DNA of 21,684 nucleotides from Hypsibius dujardini (Eukaryota; Tardigrada; Eutardigrada; Parachela; Hypsibiidae): NCBI GenBank assembly GCA_001579985.1, contig LRSR01013816.1, forward strand, positions 1 through 21,684, in the 5' to 3' direction. Of this stretch, positions 10,219 through 20,470 are shown in pieces. The notes below the pieces were generated by a model. The model saw nothing but the letters and a program-made list of their open reading frames with translations, had not been told where the DNA came from and did no database searches. Each line of letters opens with the position of its first letter. Position 1 is the stretch's first letter. The position numbers and the translations under genes are program-made.

Positions 10219-11847
10219 AAATGAACCATAATTTAGGGAAAATTAAATAGTTAAGAGAACAGATTTAAGGAGATTAAAGTAAAATCGAAAAATGTTTAAA
10301 ATGACCAACTGCAAGTGAAACCGTGTCGTGATGTGAAATATAAGCAAGATTGCAAATCTCTTGCTCCTGGTTTAACGGATCCTCTAATACTACCGACAAT
10401 GCCCGTCGCGGTCGATTAAGTCATTGAATGAAAGGACGCCTAAAGAGGGGAGAGCCTTGATGTTTAAATGCCACCCCGAAGCGCCAAAGTGCTGTCAAAG
10501 TGGACGCAACGAATCAGACACGGGCACTGTATCCCGTGACGAGGACATTTGCATTCAGTGGGTTGGACCAATGATCGGCCTGATTCAACTACGACTGCCT
10601 GTACTCACAGACAAGAGTGGAATGATGATTCACCGACACAGGACTGTCTTTTTTTGGACCCTTTATGGACTCCAGGTTTTGTCTTTTTTTCCTAACGACT
10701 CGTGCTGTAACTGGCTGTCCGAAACCTTCCTGTAGCTTTAATCCTACTGTATACTTTAAGGCTACAGAATATTACAAACTATTTCATTTGTCTGTCAGTG
10801 ACATCTGAAAAGTAAAATAAATGATAACCAGCCTTTAAATACTGTAGTGCCGCTCAGGCAGTAACTCAGCGTTACCGTCTTACCTCAAATAGATTTTGTT
10901 GTTTTGCGCTCGGCTGGCTTGGCGCAAACATAAATCTTACAAATTATTGTTTTTGAATTTAAATTTAAAATTACATTTAAATTATTTTCTTAGATGCCCT
11001 GGAAGTGCTTCGTGATTATTTGTAATACCGGTTGTCGTAAGAAATCAAGGCTAATTTAAGATGGACCATTTCAGAAGACGGTCTCCTTGCAAATGCTCAT
11101 CGTCGGGCACGATTTTTTCTCCGATGAGTCTGCCCTTATTTTAGCTGCCCATTTTCGACCCCTAACTCGAACCAGACGCAATGCGACTCCCAAAATATAT
11201 GGGCATTAAATTTTTTGACACAATCTCAACCAAAATTTAATTAAAAATTAATTAGCAACAGCCCGTGTATTTTGTATGATCAGGAGGTGGAGCTATGAGC
11301 CCATCCTAGGGAAAATAAAACCCGCTAATAGCGAGTCTCCATTATTTTCATCTTTACTAATTACATACAGCTCTGCCCCAAATGTGTGAAACAATTTAGT
11401 TAACGCCAACATATCTAAATGGAAATTATAAATGGCGTATTATTGGGAGAAATATACTTCAATATATTGCTGAAACCACACAAGATGAACTGTGCGACTG
11501 GCTTGAATTAGGACGCCGGTTACTGTAAAATCCCTTATGTTACTTCTCCCCGAAACAAGGCACTCTATAACGGAGATTGCTTTTAAGATCCATCATATCG
11601 ATCATGATGTAACACTCAGGGACGCGCATTGACTTGCTAAATTGCTATGCTGCTCTCGCGGAACACAATTTGCCGAGCCCCGCAATCCCGGATGAATAGC
11701 GTCACCGCGGGACGCCACAATTGCAGCTGACCACTTTGACTTACTTCCAACTCAATTTAGGCGCTCTTTCATGGAGCGCGGGCCAAGACACAACACAAGG
11801 CACCCATTAGCGAGTTGAAGACCCTCGACCATTATACCGAGCCAGAT

Positions 11848-11881
11848 TGTCTGTCTAGTGTGTCTGTGTCTGTGTCTGTGG
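11848..11881. repeat. CTGT/GTGTCT microsatellite
   Basis: Short imperfect run of TGTCTG units in the intergenic region upstream of the NK3 gene. Confidence 0.85.
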
Positions 11882-11987
11882 GCCACTAAAAGCGCTGACA
11901 CAAGATTACACAAATTAAAAACGCAAAGTGGCGCACATATGGAATTTTAAAAAAGAGTGCCACTATATAGAGAGGGTGTACTATATA

Positions 11988-12014
11988 TGTGTGTATGTGT
12001 GTGTGTGTGTGTGT
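11988..12014. repeat. (GT)n microsatellite
   Basis: Dinucleotide GT run interrupted once by an A, preceded by a short TA run. Confidence 0.95.
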
Positions 12015-13396
12015 CGAAAATTATTATTCAGTGGCTTTTGTTTATTTAAAGACATATAGAAGCGCCGCGAAGAATCCGACTAGCCCCGGAGTCAAATGTC
12101 AAACATAAGCAGAACATGTTCGCTAATCGACATGGGCGATCTTTCCAAATTGTCTATGTGCCTCCTATACCACTGATGAAAGAGATGTTGATTAAGTTAA
12201 GAGAGAAAGGAGAGCAGCAGATACACACACCAGCAAATTGCTGAGACACTTGAGGGAAAATTATATTCCTTCAACCGTCTGTTATTGTTGAGCCTGCCCA
12301 CACGGAGCGGATCCATCAACGTGGAATTACCATATTTTTAACCGGCGCGCTGCTGGATGTGTCAGCGTCTTCTCTAGTGCTCCCATTTAGTGTAAGCGTG
12401 TCTCTCTGTGCAGTGAAGGATGGGCGAGGGAGAGAGACTCAAAATGACGGAGAAGCGCCAGCAAGTCTTCTTCAAGCAATTCCCCCCGGCGTGAAATTTG
12501 TTTTCTTTACTTAATTTATTTGCCCCTGATGGCAACATACTTCGGCGTAAACTGAGACGGCTTTATTCATTCTCACATCATGCATGCCCGATTCGTAAAA
12601 TCTTAAATGAGCGAAGAGTGTACAGATTTCGATCTAGAGATCTCCAGTAAATTCTTGAATTCATTCTAGAATTTACTTTTGGTAGCCGGACATATTGTGC
12701 TTATAAAAATATGTAGGCGGTGTTAGGGCAGAGTCAGGACAGGAGCAGCTATATTGCTTTTTTTTCAAATGTATTATCAGTGCATGGTCTTCCCCCAAAA
12801 TCCCTTGACAACAACGAATTCCACCTCTATTTTTGGAACCCGAAAAAGTGTCCCATTGATAAACTTATGCCGTCTAATTGTAGAGATAATAAAACTTGTG
12901 AAGTCAAGTATTAAATGGAATCAAAGTTAAAAGTGCACCGAAAAATAACAGGAATACATATAAATACAGGAATACAGGAATACATATATGAAGGCTCCAT
13001 AATTCTGCGACGTCGCCTACCGTAATTAGCACTGGGTTCATTTTCTAAATTCAACAACGCTGCTCCGCTAAATTAATTAAAAAGTTAACATTTTGAAACG
13101 TCATGAAAAATGGTATTCCATTTGAAATTTAATACCCGAACAGCTACGTCTAACTTAACATATTTGAGTAGTATATCAGACAGGTTTCTTATACGGTACC
13201 TGCCACTCGTACATGTTAGACATGTTCAGTGTATCACCAGTAACACCATTTAACACCATTTAACGAAAATTTCTCTACGAAACACTGTAGCTGCTAGGAA
13301 ATACAAACAAAAGCCGGAAATCAGGAGGGTAAATGTTTTTACCATTTTTCTACAAAACACTGTAACCTAATTAGTATACTTGTACATCTTTTTACC

Positions 13397-16300
13397 ATGG
13401 GCATTTTTCCATTTCTGGCCGTAATTGGCATGATTATTCTGACACGGTTAGACTCCATTCATTGTTATGTTATCAATACGGACAAGGACTATTCCCGATG
13501 GCCCAACAAGATAGTCCCGTTTATTTTCACACCCGGCGACTATTGTACGAAAATTCAGACACCGTAGGCCTGTTATTTATAAAGTGCACTTGCATATACC
13601 ATATTATCTGAGGATGTGTCCGGAAACATTTAAAACTAGAAATATTAGCTATATTATAATACTTAATTTTCAAACTCTTTAATATTTTATTGTGTTATGA
13701 TTTGCATGATATAATTATTTTCAGCAACCGCAGAGCAAAACCTCATCCTGACCGCCATGTCGACGATCAGTACCGACATGGGGCTCTGCATCCAGTGGCT
13801 GAATCTCAGTCCGTCCGGCATACCCTACCCAAATTTGAACTTCGTCATCATATCCCGCAGCGGCGGTCCCGGGTAAGACTTTTCGTCGCTGGTAAAAATG
13901 TCCGTCCTGGGTAAGGCTTTTCGTCCCGGATAAGAATTTTCGTCCCGGTTAAGATTTTTTGTTCCGGGTAAGAATTTTTATCCCGGGTGAGATTTTTCGT
14001 CCCCTGTAATCTAAAGTATCGTATGATATTTGGCAAGCGTTCAAGAGGTAACATTTTTTGCAGAATTCCCTCTCCGGTATGCTATTCCTACCCGGGCATG
14101 ATTACCATCCAGAACGGTCTCGGGCAACATATGTCCATTCAAGCCAGTTGCATGAGCAGTGTCCGGGAGGTGATGCGAATTTTATCGTACCTCATCGGAC
14201 TGCGACCGGAGCATAATAAGCCCAATAGGGGTTCCTACATTACGGTCAATACCGGTGCGGCAACAACAGGTGCGAGCCCTACAACAAGGGGGAGAGGAGC
14301 ATGTAAAAACTGAATCATTCGTAATTTCTTTAGTGCAAGTAAATTATTTGGTTTGTAAAGCTGATACAAAACAAATACACATACGCAAATTTACATATAA
14401 GAAATACAAATACACATGCGCAAGTTTATAAAAAAATATACAACTTTACATATTTATGAAATTTATGAAATGTCTTTTCCAATTTCTTTTTGGTATGCAA
14501 AATGTGATTCCGTTTGCAGAGGTAACTGAAATCTAACGCAAACAGTTAGAAAATATTAGTTAGAACATTAGAACACCTTTATATTTGTCAACGTTGACCA
14601 AAATTCAGTTCTCTAAAATGCTTACTTTAAACATGTGAAATCAGCATTTCTCATTTTGCCATTTAACTTCAAGGTTGTTTGTAAACAAGTTGTAATATAA
14701 TGGGCGTTGTTTTTTCTTCTAAAAAAATAGTTACTTGTTGTCTTAAGCCTCTACATAGAAGACCGTAAATATTAATTAATGAGAGCGGAAAGGGAATTGT
14801 TTGTTAGAAAACTTGAACGCTTATTGCTCTATGACTGTTTTTCAACAAGACTCGGAGGTTAGCGGTAGCAGGAAAAAAGACTAATTTTGCATGTCTAAAT
14901 ATGTATGCAAGTATATTTCTGTCAAATTAGACGAAAACAAAACAAATTGCGTTGGTGAAATGTTTAGTTAATACTTAACACCTTTTATGTATTCTCTTGC
15001 GATCAGAAATAATTTTGGGTGTCAACGGTGTTCTGACAGAGACGATATCAACAGCAGCCGTTTTGTACTGATTCGTTTATACTGCTGCTTTAAATTGAAC
15101 AGTGCGTCTTAATTGTGCTCCTCGTATAGTCGCCGTAAACGCCGGAGCGTTTAACCTCCTTCCCAACACCGCGGCTATTCTATACAATCCCAATGAGTTT
15201 GACTACAACTCCATCACCATGTTGAGCCCGCTGACTTACAGCGCCAGCGGGGCAGCCGTCATCACCAGCACAACATCCACGGCGATCAATAACATCGGCC
15301 GACTCAGCATTCGGGACTGCCAGGCATTGAGCTTCCTGTACTCCTGTAGCATTACCTGCTCTGATTGTAAGCTCAGCCAATCAGACATCTTAATAAAATA
15401 GAAATAAATAAAAATTTTAAAACAACACATAACATTTCATAGATTATGGAAACGGTGCCCTGCCAACTCAGTTTACACGTGCGACCACGCTTTCCACTTC
15501 CCCCAGCTCCACCGTGTCCAGCAGTTCGACCCCCGCACCCGTTTCAGTGTTATGTTCGCCGAATTTCATAGCCGACGCCGTGTTCAACGATTACAACGCA
15601 CACAAGTTGTATTTCATCAGTAACAACCTAGTCTACGTGGTGCAGAACGGACAGATCATTGAGAATGGTACTCCGTTATCGACGGACTTTCCGGGCCCGG
15701 CTCCTGTGCTGCCGCTTATAGCGGGATACTATTCCGGCGGAAGTGTCTTTCTCGTAGATCAAGTACGGAGACTTACAGTCTGTAGTTGTGGTTGTGTCTA
15801 TCTGAGTCTGTATCTGTGATTATGTCTGTGCCTGTGCCTTCATCTGTGTCTCTGTCTGCGTCTGTGTTTTTATCTATGTTTATGTCTGTGTCTGCGTCTG
15901 TGTCTGTGACTGTGACTGTGACTGTCTATGACTGTCCATCTTTTAGCTGTCTGTTCGTTTGTCTATCTGTCTGAATGGCTGCCTGCCTTGTCAAATACGT
16001 TTTCTGATAACTGTTTAATCATGTGCTATTCTTTGGCTTATTTAGAATCAAGTTACGTTCCTGTACATTAACAACACATTCGTCAGTCAAACGCCAGGCA
16101 GTTTCCCCGCCGTTTCAGCAGCTACGGGCTATGGAAACGTGGTCACACTCGGAATAAACCCCAACCTGGCCGTGATCCTTTACGTGGACACCAACGGTGA
16201 TATCTCCTCTGTGGGAATCAACCCTTCCACATCACCTAAAGACTTAGCCTCCTTATTCACATCCAATGCTGGCTTGTTCAACGATTTAAACAACAACAAC

Positions 16301-16607
16301 GTTCAGGAGATGTACAGCGTCATCGATGCCAGCGGCACGGAGAAGGTGGCGTTTCTCTATCAGGTTCCTGGAAAGCCATTGCAGTACTTTGACGCGGTTC
16401 CATGCGTGCCGGACACGGTGTTGGACCCTTCCGGTCAAGTTTGCCTTAAGGTACCGAACATATGAAGCATACCGCATGAATGCTGATCGATTACGGTTTG
16501 CAATAAGCGTCTTATATATAACGTCTCAGTTTTCTTTTTTCTTACAGTTGTCAACAAGTCCGCGAAATTTCGCATCTACGATCGCCGCATGCAACGTGCC
16601 ACCCTAG
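13397..16607 (+). CDS. Secreted astacin-like pseudoprotease with C-terminal hemopexin-like domain, paralogue 1
   Basis: Seven exons, 13397-13544, 13725-13872, 14064-14269, 15130-15366, 15443-15762, 16046-16450 and 16548-16607, in compatible phases, give 507 residues. A signal peptide (MGIFPFLAVIGMIILTRLDS) is followed by the astacin N-terminal signature SRWPNKIVPFIF and then AEQNLILTAMSTIS. Cys71, Cys105, Cys128 and Cys240 fall where astacins form two disulfides. The zinc motif HExxHxxGxxHE is replaced by RILSYLIGLRPE (137-148), followed by HNKPNR in place of xSRPDR. The Met-turn SVMHY reads SITML. Catalysis is therefore not expected. A Ser/Thr-rich linker (about 247-282) leads to LCSPNFIADAV, like the start of an MMP hemopexin domain, then blade-like repeats to Cys473 and on to Cys503. 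No prodomain with FxGD is present. An alternative exon 4 acceptor at 15103 stays in frame and adds nine residues. Function unknown. Confidence 0.84.
13866..14006. repeat. 19-nt minisatellite starting on the exon 2 splice donor
   Basis: About seven imperfect units of CCGGGTAAGANTTTTCGTC run from the last bases of exon 2 into intron 2 of the first astacin-like gene. Most units keep a GGTAAGA-like word, so the real 5' splice site (GT at 13873) is followed by several decoys. Confidence 0.88.
14270..15129. other. Intron 3 of paralogue 1
   Basis: 860 nt, AT-rich. Two copies of an approximately 38-nt sequence (AAATACACATRCGCAARTTTA core) lie near 14373-14448. No other feature is seen. Confidence 0.6.
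15788..15975. repeat. CTGTGT/TCTGTG microsatellite in intron 5 of paralogue 1
   Basis: Imperfect hexamer and tetramer array with a CTGT core filling most of the 283-nt intron that splits the hemopexin-like domain after VFLVDQ. The equivalent intron of paralogue 2 has the array at 20156-20502. Confidence 0.92.
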
Positions 16608-17363
16608 TTCATTTTTCGGGCGTTTAAACGACAGTTAGAAAAACAATGGCCGCTTCTGTGCACAGTCCTGATTCTAACTTTTTAACAACTTAAATGTAAA
16701 ATTCGTGCACCAGTATGGGGATATGCCCCTCTCAGTTCGTCTGTATGTGCTTGTTTTTATCTGTATTGTCTCTATGGGAGTCTCTGCCTGTGTCTATGTC
16801 TGTGTATGTGTATGTGTCTGTTTGTTAGTGCCTGCGTCTACGTCTGCGTCTGTATCGATGTCGGTGTGTCTATGTCTGTGTATGTGTCTGTGTTTGTTTG
16901 TCTGTTTGTCTGTGTCTGCGTCTGCGTCTGTATCGGTGGCCGTGTGTCTATGTCTGTGTATGTGTCTGTATTTGTTTGTCTGTGCCTGCGTCTACGTTTG
17001 TATCTGTATCGGTGTTGTGTCTGTAACTGTGTCTGTGTCTGTGTCCCAGTAAACAGACGCACGTCAACACAAATGGCGCATGTCATAAAATAGAAAGTTT
17101 AAGAGGGTGGCTCATGATGAATATACATCCATGATCTCTCTTAAAACAGCACATTACCCATGAATAATTGAAATGCGACCATCCGTCACTATCTTGTAAT
17201 TATCATGTACCGGATTTCGTCAGTTCTCCGTTTCACCTGCTATTTCTCGGCCTCATCGAACTGTAATAGGGACGACAAAAACACAAGTCAAGCCTCATCC
17301 ATATGAATTGTTTATTACTTACGGTATACAGTGGACTGTCTGTCTGGTGATGAGGAGACTATC
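16608..17363. other. Spacer between the tandem paralogues
   Basis: The 3' flank of paralogue 1 and 5' flank of paralogue 2. About 300 nt of it is a CTGT-type array (16737-17046). No AATAAA occurs in the first 120 nt after the stop. No TATA box could be assigned upstream of the 17364 ATG. Confidence 0.6.
16737..17046. repeat. Long CTGTGT/GTCTGC microsatellite array
   Basis: Imperfect hexanucleotide array, partly in a higher-order repeat: the word GTGTCTATGTCTGTGTATGT recurs near 16790, 16865 and 16945. It creates spurious Val/Cys/Ser-rich open frames on both strands. Confidence 0.93.
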
Positions 17364-20323
17364 ATGCCCAAGTTAAGCGTAACTTGTGTGACGACTCAGT
17401 CCCAGTCCAACGGCATTTGGCGTTCCATATGGATCCTTTTGCTCATTTTTTACCTACCGTCCGATCGGGTCAAGGCGACCACTTTAACGGCCTTCCGGCG
17501 ACCTGCTGTTGCAACTCCTATTCGAACTGCCGTTAACCGTGATTCCAAGTAAGACGTGTTATATCGTTATTAGGACAACTACCAGATATGTCCGTTCGTA
17601 TATATGGCAAACGTTTCCTGACAGGTACGGACCGTGGTTGAAACCGACGGAAATCCTTTACCGATTAGAATCCAGCTACAGTAAGTTTTCATGCACAAAT
17701 AACTATGAGTAAACTCCTGAAAGAGGATATGAGGTTATTTTATTACTTTCTCTCAATAGCCGCTACCGAGGCCACGACAATTCATCAAGCCATGGCGCAA
17801 ATTCAGAGCGACACCGGAGGCTGTATTAATTTTCGAAACTTTGTCCCAGGAACGGACGCCGGGACCGATCACATTTACATCGGAAAAACGCTTAATTCCG
17901 GGTAGCTACACGTAGTAAAATTATAATTTCCGAATTTAAAAAAAAAATTTAAAAAACTAGTGGTTTAGAGTAGCGATGGTGATACTTAATAAAACTAAAA
18001 CAAATAAACGCAAGCTAAAACTTTCAGTGAAGAATTCCTCTTGAATTGCCAGAAATGTAAGCAGCAAAACTGAACAAAATAAATTAGTTAACTAATTTAG
18101 ACTAAAAACTAGACTCAAATTTTTTCAATAAACGGAACTAAAAATACTTAATAACTGATATTTAGTTGAATAAAAAACTAACTCGTTTCCCACTTTGGTT
18201 TTTTGCCATCCCTAACTTAGAGTGAATGCGAATAAGATTAATATTTTAATTTTTATATTTTAATTTATTTTAATCTGAACCTAAAACCTGAAACTTATTA
18301 TTTTAGGGCATATCTTTTGTAGTTTCTAATTGCATGTGGGAAGTATTATATTAGATGTAACAGTAGATGATACGAGCAATTTTCATTTTACCAACCGTAT
18401 TTTAGAGAATCTCCACCGACGTGTCTAACCTTTCCGGGTCGCGTGCTGACGCAATCGGGGCATGGTCAGAAGGTGGCTCTGTTCGGCACGACCACTACCA
18501 ATGGATGCCTGAACACCGTTAGAGATGCGATGAAGTATCTGGTGCATGTTCTCGGACTACGAAGTGAACACAATCGGTGTGTTTTCCCAGAGTAGTTTCA
18601 CCTTTTCCTGTCATTCTAAATCATTCTTGTACTACTTTTTTATTTTAGACCAGATCGCGATCGCTTCATCAATGTTTTCCCCGAAAATATCAGTCCAGGT
18701 ACGGTTTAGGTGCATAATACTCATACTTGTGTGTCCAGGGGATAGACATGTAACATAAACAGACACAGGGGCTCCTTGACAAGTCTGAACTAGCATGCCG
18801 CGACATATTGTACACCGACATTTGGCACCCCGACTTTTAGTAACAGACATTTGGTAATCGGATATATGGTACAGGCCGACCGACATGTTGTATGAGTCGA
18901 AAACTGGTTTGGCGACAGATCGTACCCCCACAATATGTATAGAAACACATTTCGTTCTCGGCGACATTGGGTTTACCGATAATTGTTACTTTTGCCGACA
19001 TAATGCACTAGAACAGTTTTCCGCTTTTCCATATGGCGGCGTACCACATGCCCATTTAAATCAAATCTCCTGGGTTTCTAAATGTTGCCATACGTTATGT
19101 CGGTGTACGAAATGTCATGCGATGCCATTTGTTTAGTACTATTTGTTGGGGATACCAAATGTCGTGGTACCAAATGTCGGGGCACCGAATTTTGTGTATA
19201 TATATATATATATGCATGTTGTTTCTGTTTTACAGAACTGCAGTCTTTAGACCTTCTGAAACAGTATAATGCAGCTCAAATTGACTACCTGCCCATCGGT
19301 TTCGACTTCGATAGTGTAAGTTCCATTTTATTTTGGACGCCCAACCCTTTTCTCGCGTGGCATGTGTCGAAACCCGACATCTAGAATTGATGCCGTTTTC
19401 AATGAATAGTCGTCCAATGGTGCAGTATACTGCAGGTTACGATTCCGGAACCGACGAAATACGCAAAGAACGGAAGTCTCCTCTACACTCCCATTATGCC
19501 TGAGCAAGGCTTTGGGACATTGCCACGCCTCAGCAAGGGCGATTGCATCGGCTTGGCGCTTCAGTACACAGGATGCAGCTTAGCTTCATGCCAGGACCGT
19601 AAGATTAAGATTTAAGGATACTCTAGAAAGTAGAAATACTACTTCAACTGACGGGGCAAGCTTAATGTTATTTGTCCGACATGTTTTTTTCAGCATACGA
19701 ATCCGCGGGGACAATTATTGATGGGGAACCCCTGACTATCTCTCCTATACCTGTAACGAAATTCCCAATACAAGTGAAAGTGACTTCTAGAACTATCTTA
19801 AGATCGCCGAAGATCACCACCGTACCCACTATATTTAGTACCAGTACGAGTACGAGGAAGACTTCGTCGACTAGTTCAGTGGGCAGCAGCTCGACCCCCG
19901 CTCCCGTATCATTATTATGCGAGCCAAATTTCAAACCTGATGCAGTTTGGAACGATTACAGTGCTCATAAGTTATACTTTATAAGTGACAACCTTGTCTT
20001 CGTCGTGCAGAACGGCCAAATTGTTGAGAACGGGATTCCAATGTCGATTGACTTCCCAGGTGCCACGCCCAGTTTGCCCTTGATTGCGGGATATTACGCT
20101 GGTGGAAGTGTTTTTCTCGTCGACCAAGTAAACACCCTTCCCGAACGATGCCCTGACGTGTCTGTTTGTTGTTTGCTGTATGCCTATCTATCTGTGTGTG
20201 TCTGTGTGTCTGTTTGTCTGTTTGTCTGTCTGTTTGTCTGTCAGTTTGTCTGTCTGTCTGTCTATCTATCTGTGTGTGTCTGTGTGTCTCTTTGTCTGCG
20301 TGTCTGGCTAGCTGACTGTCTGA

Positions 20324-20356
<33 letters not shown>

Positions 20357-20437
20357 CGTGAGTCTGTCGGTCTGTCTGTCTATCTGTGTGTGTCTGTGTG
20401 TCTCTTTGTCTGTGTGTCTGTGTGTCTGGCTAGCTAA

Positions 20438-20470
<33 letters not shown>

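Larger units (their letters stand above)
10219..13396. other. Divergent intergenic region between NK3 and the first astacin-like gene
   Basis: About 3.2 kb with no supported gene. It must hold the NK3 upstream region and the promoter of the rightward gene. GC content is visibly higher around 11600-12500 than in the flanks, with an E-box (CAGCTG) near 11726. Microsatellites are listed separately. Short tandem words occur at about 12950-12990 (AGGAATACA) and 13240-13265 (AACACCATTT). The word TTTCTACRAAACACTGTA is present twice, near 13271 and 13348. Open frames at 10424-10735 and 12720-12914 resemble nothing I know. Confidence 0.55.

Noticed and set aside
10424-10735. 103-codon plus-strand open frame
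   Set aside because: No recognisable domain, no splice partner and no signal or membrane segment beyond chance hydrophobics.
10994-11060. A short reading frame starting MPWKCFVIICNTGC that recalls the start of a THAP zinc finger
   Set aside because: It stops after about 21 codons with no THAP core (AVPTIF or conserved Cys/His spacing), so it is not supported even as a remnant.
13866-14006. Regular repeats with spacers, superficially CRISPR-like
   Set aside because: Units are contiguous, imperfect and lie at a splice site in an animal gene, so this is a minisatellite.
13848-14054. Minus-strand frame of repeated TRDKNSYPEQKIL-like units
   Set aside because: It is the reverse complement of the 19-nt minisatellite in an intron.
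16705-17093. Overlapping open frames rich in Val, Cys and Ser (and a Thr/Gln-rich frame on the other strand)
   Set aside because: They are translations of the CTGTGT array between the tandem genes, with no start context, splice sites or domain.
18632-18967. 111-codon minus-strand open frame
   Set aside because: It crosses exon 5 of paralogue 2 and the short-unit array; its Met-Ser-rich repeats come from the CGACAT units.
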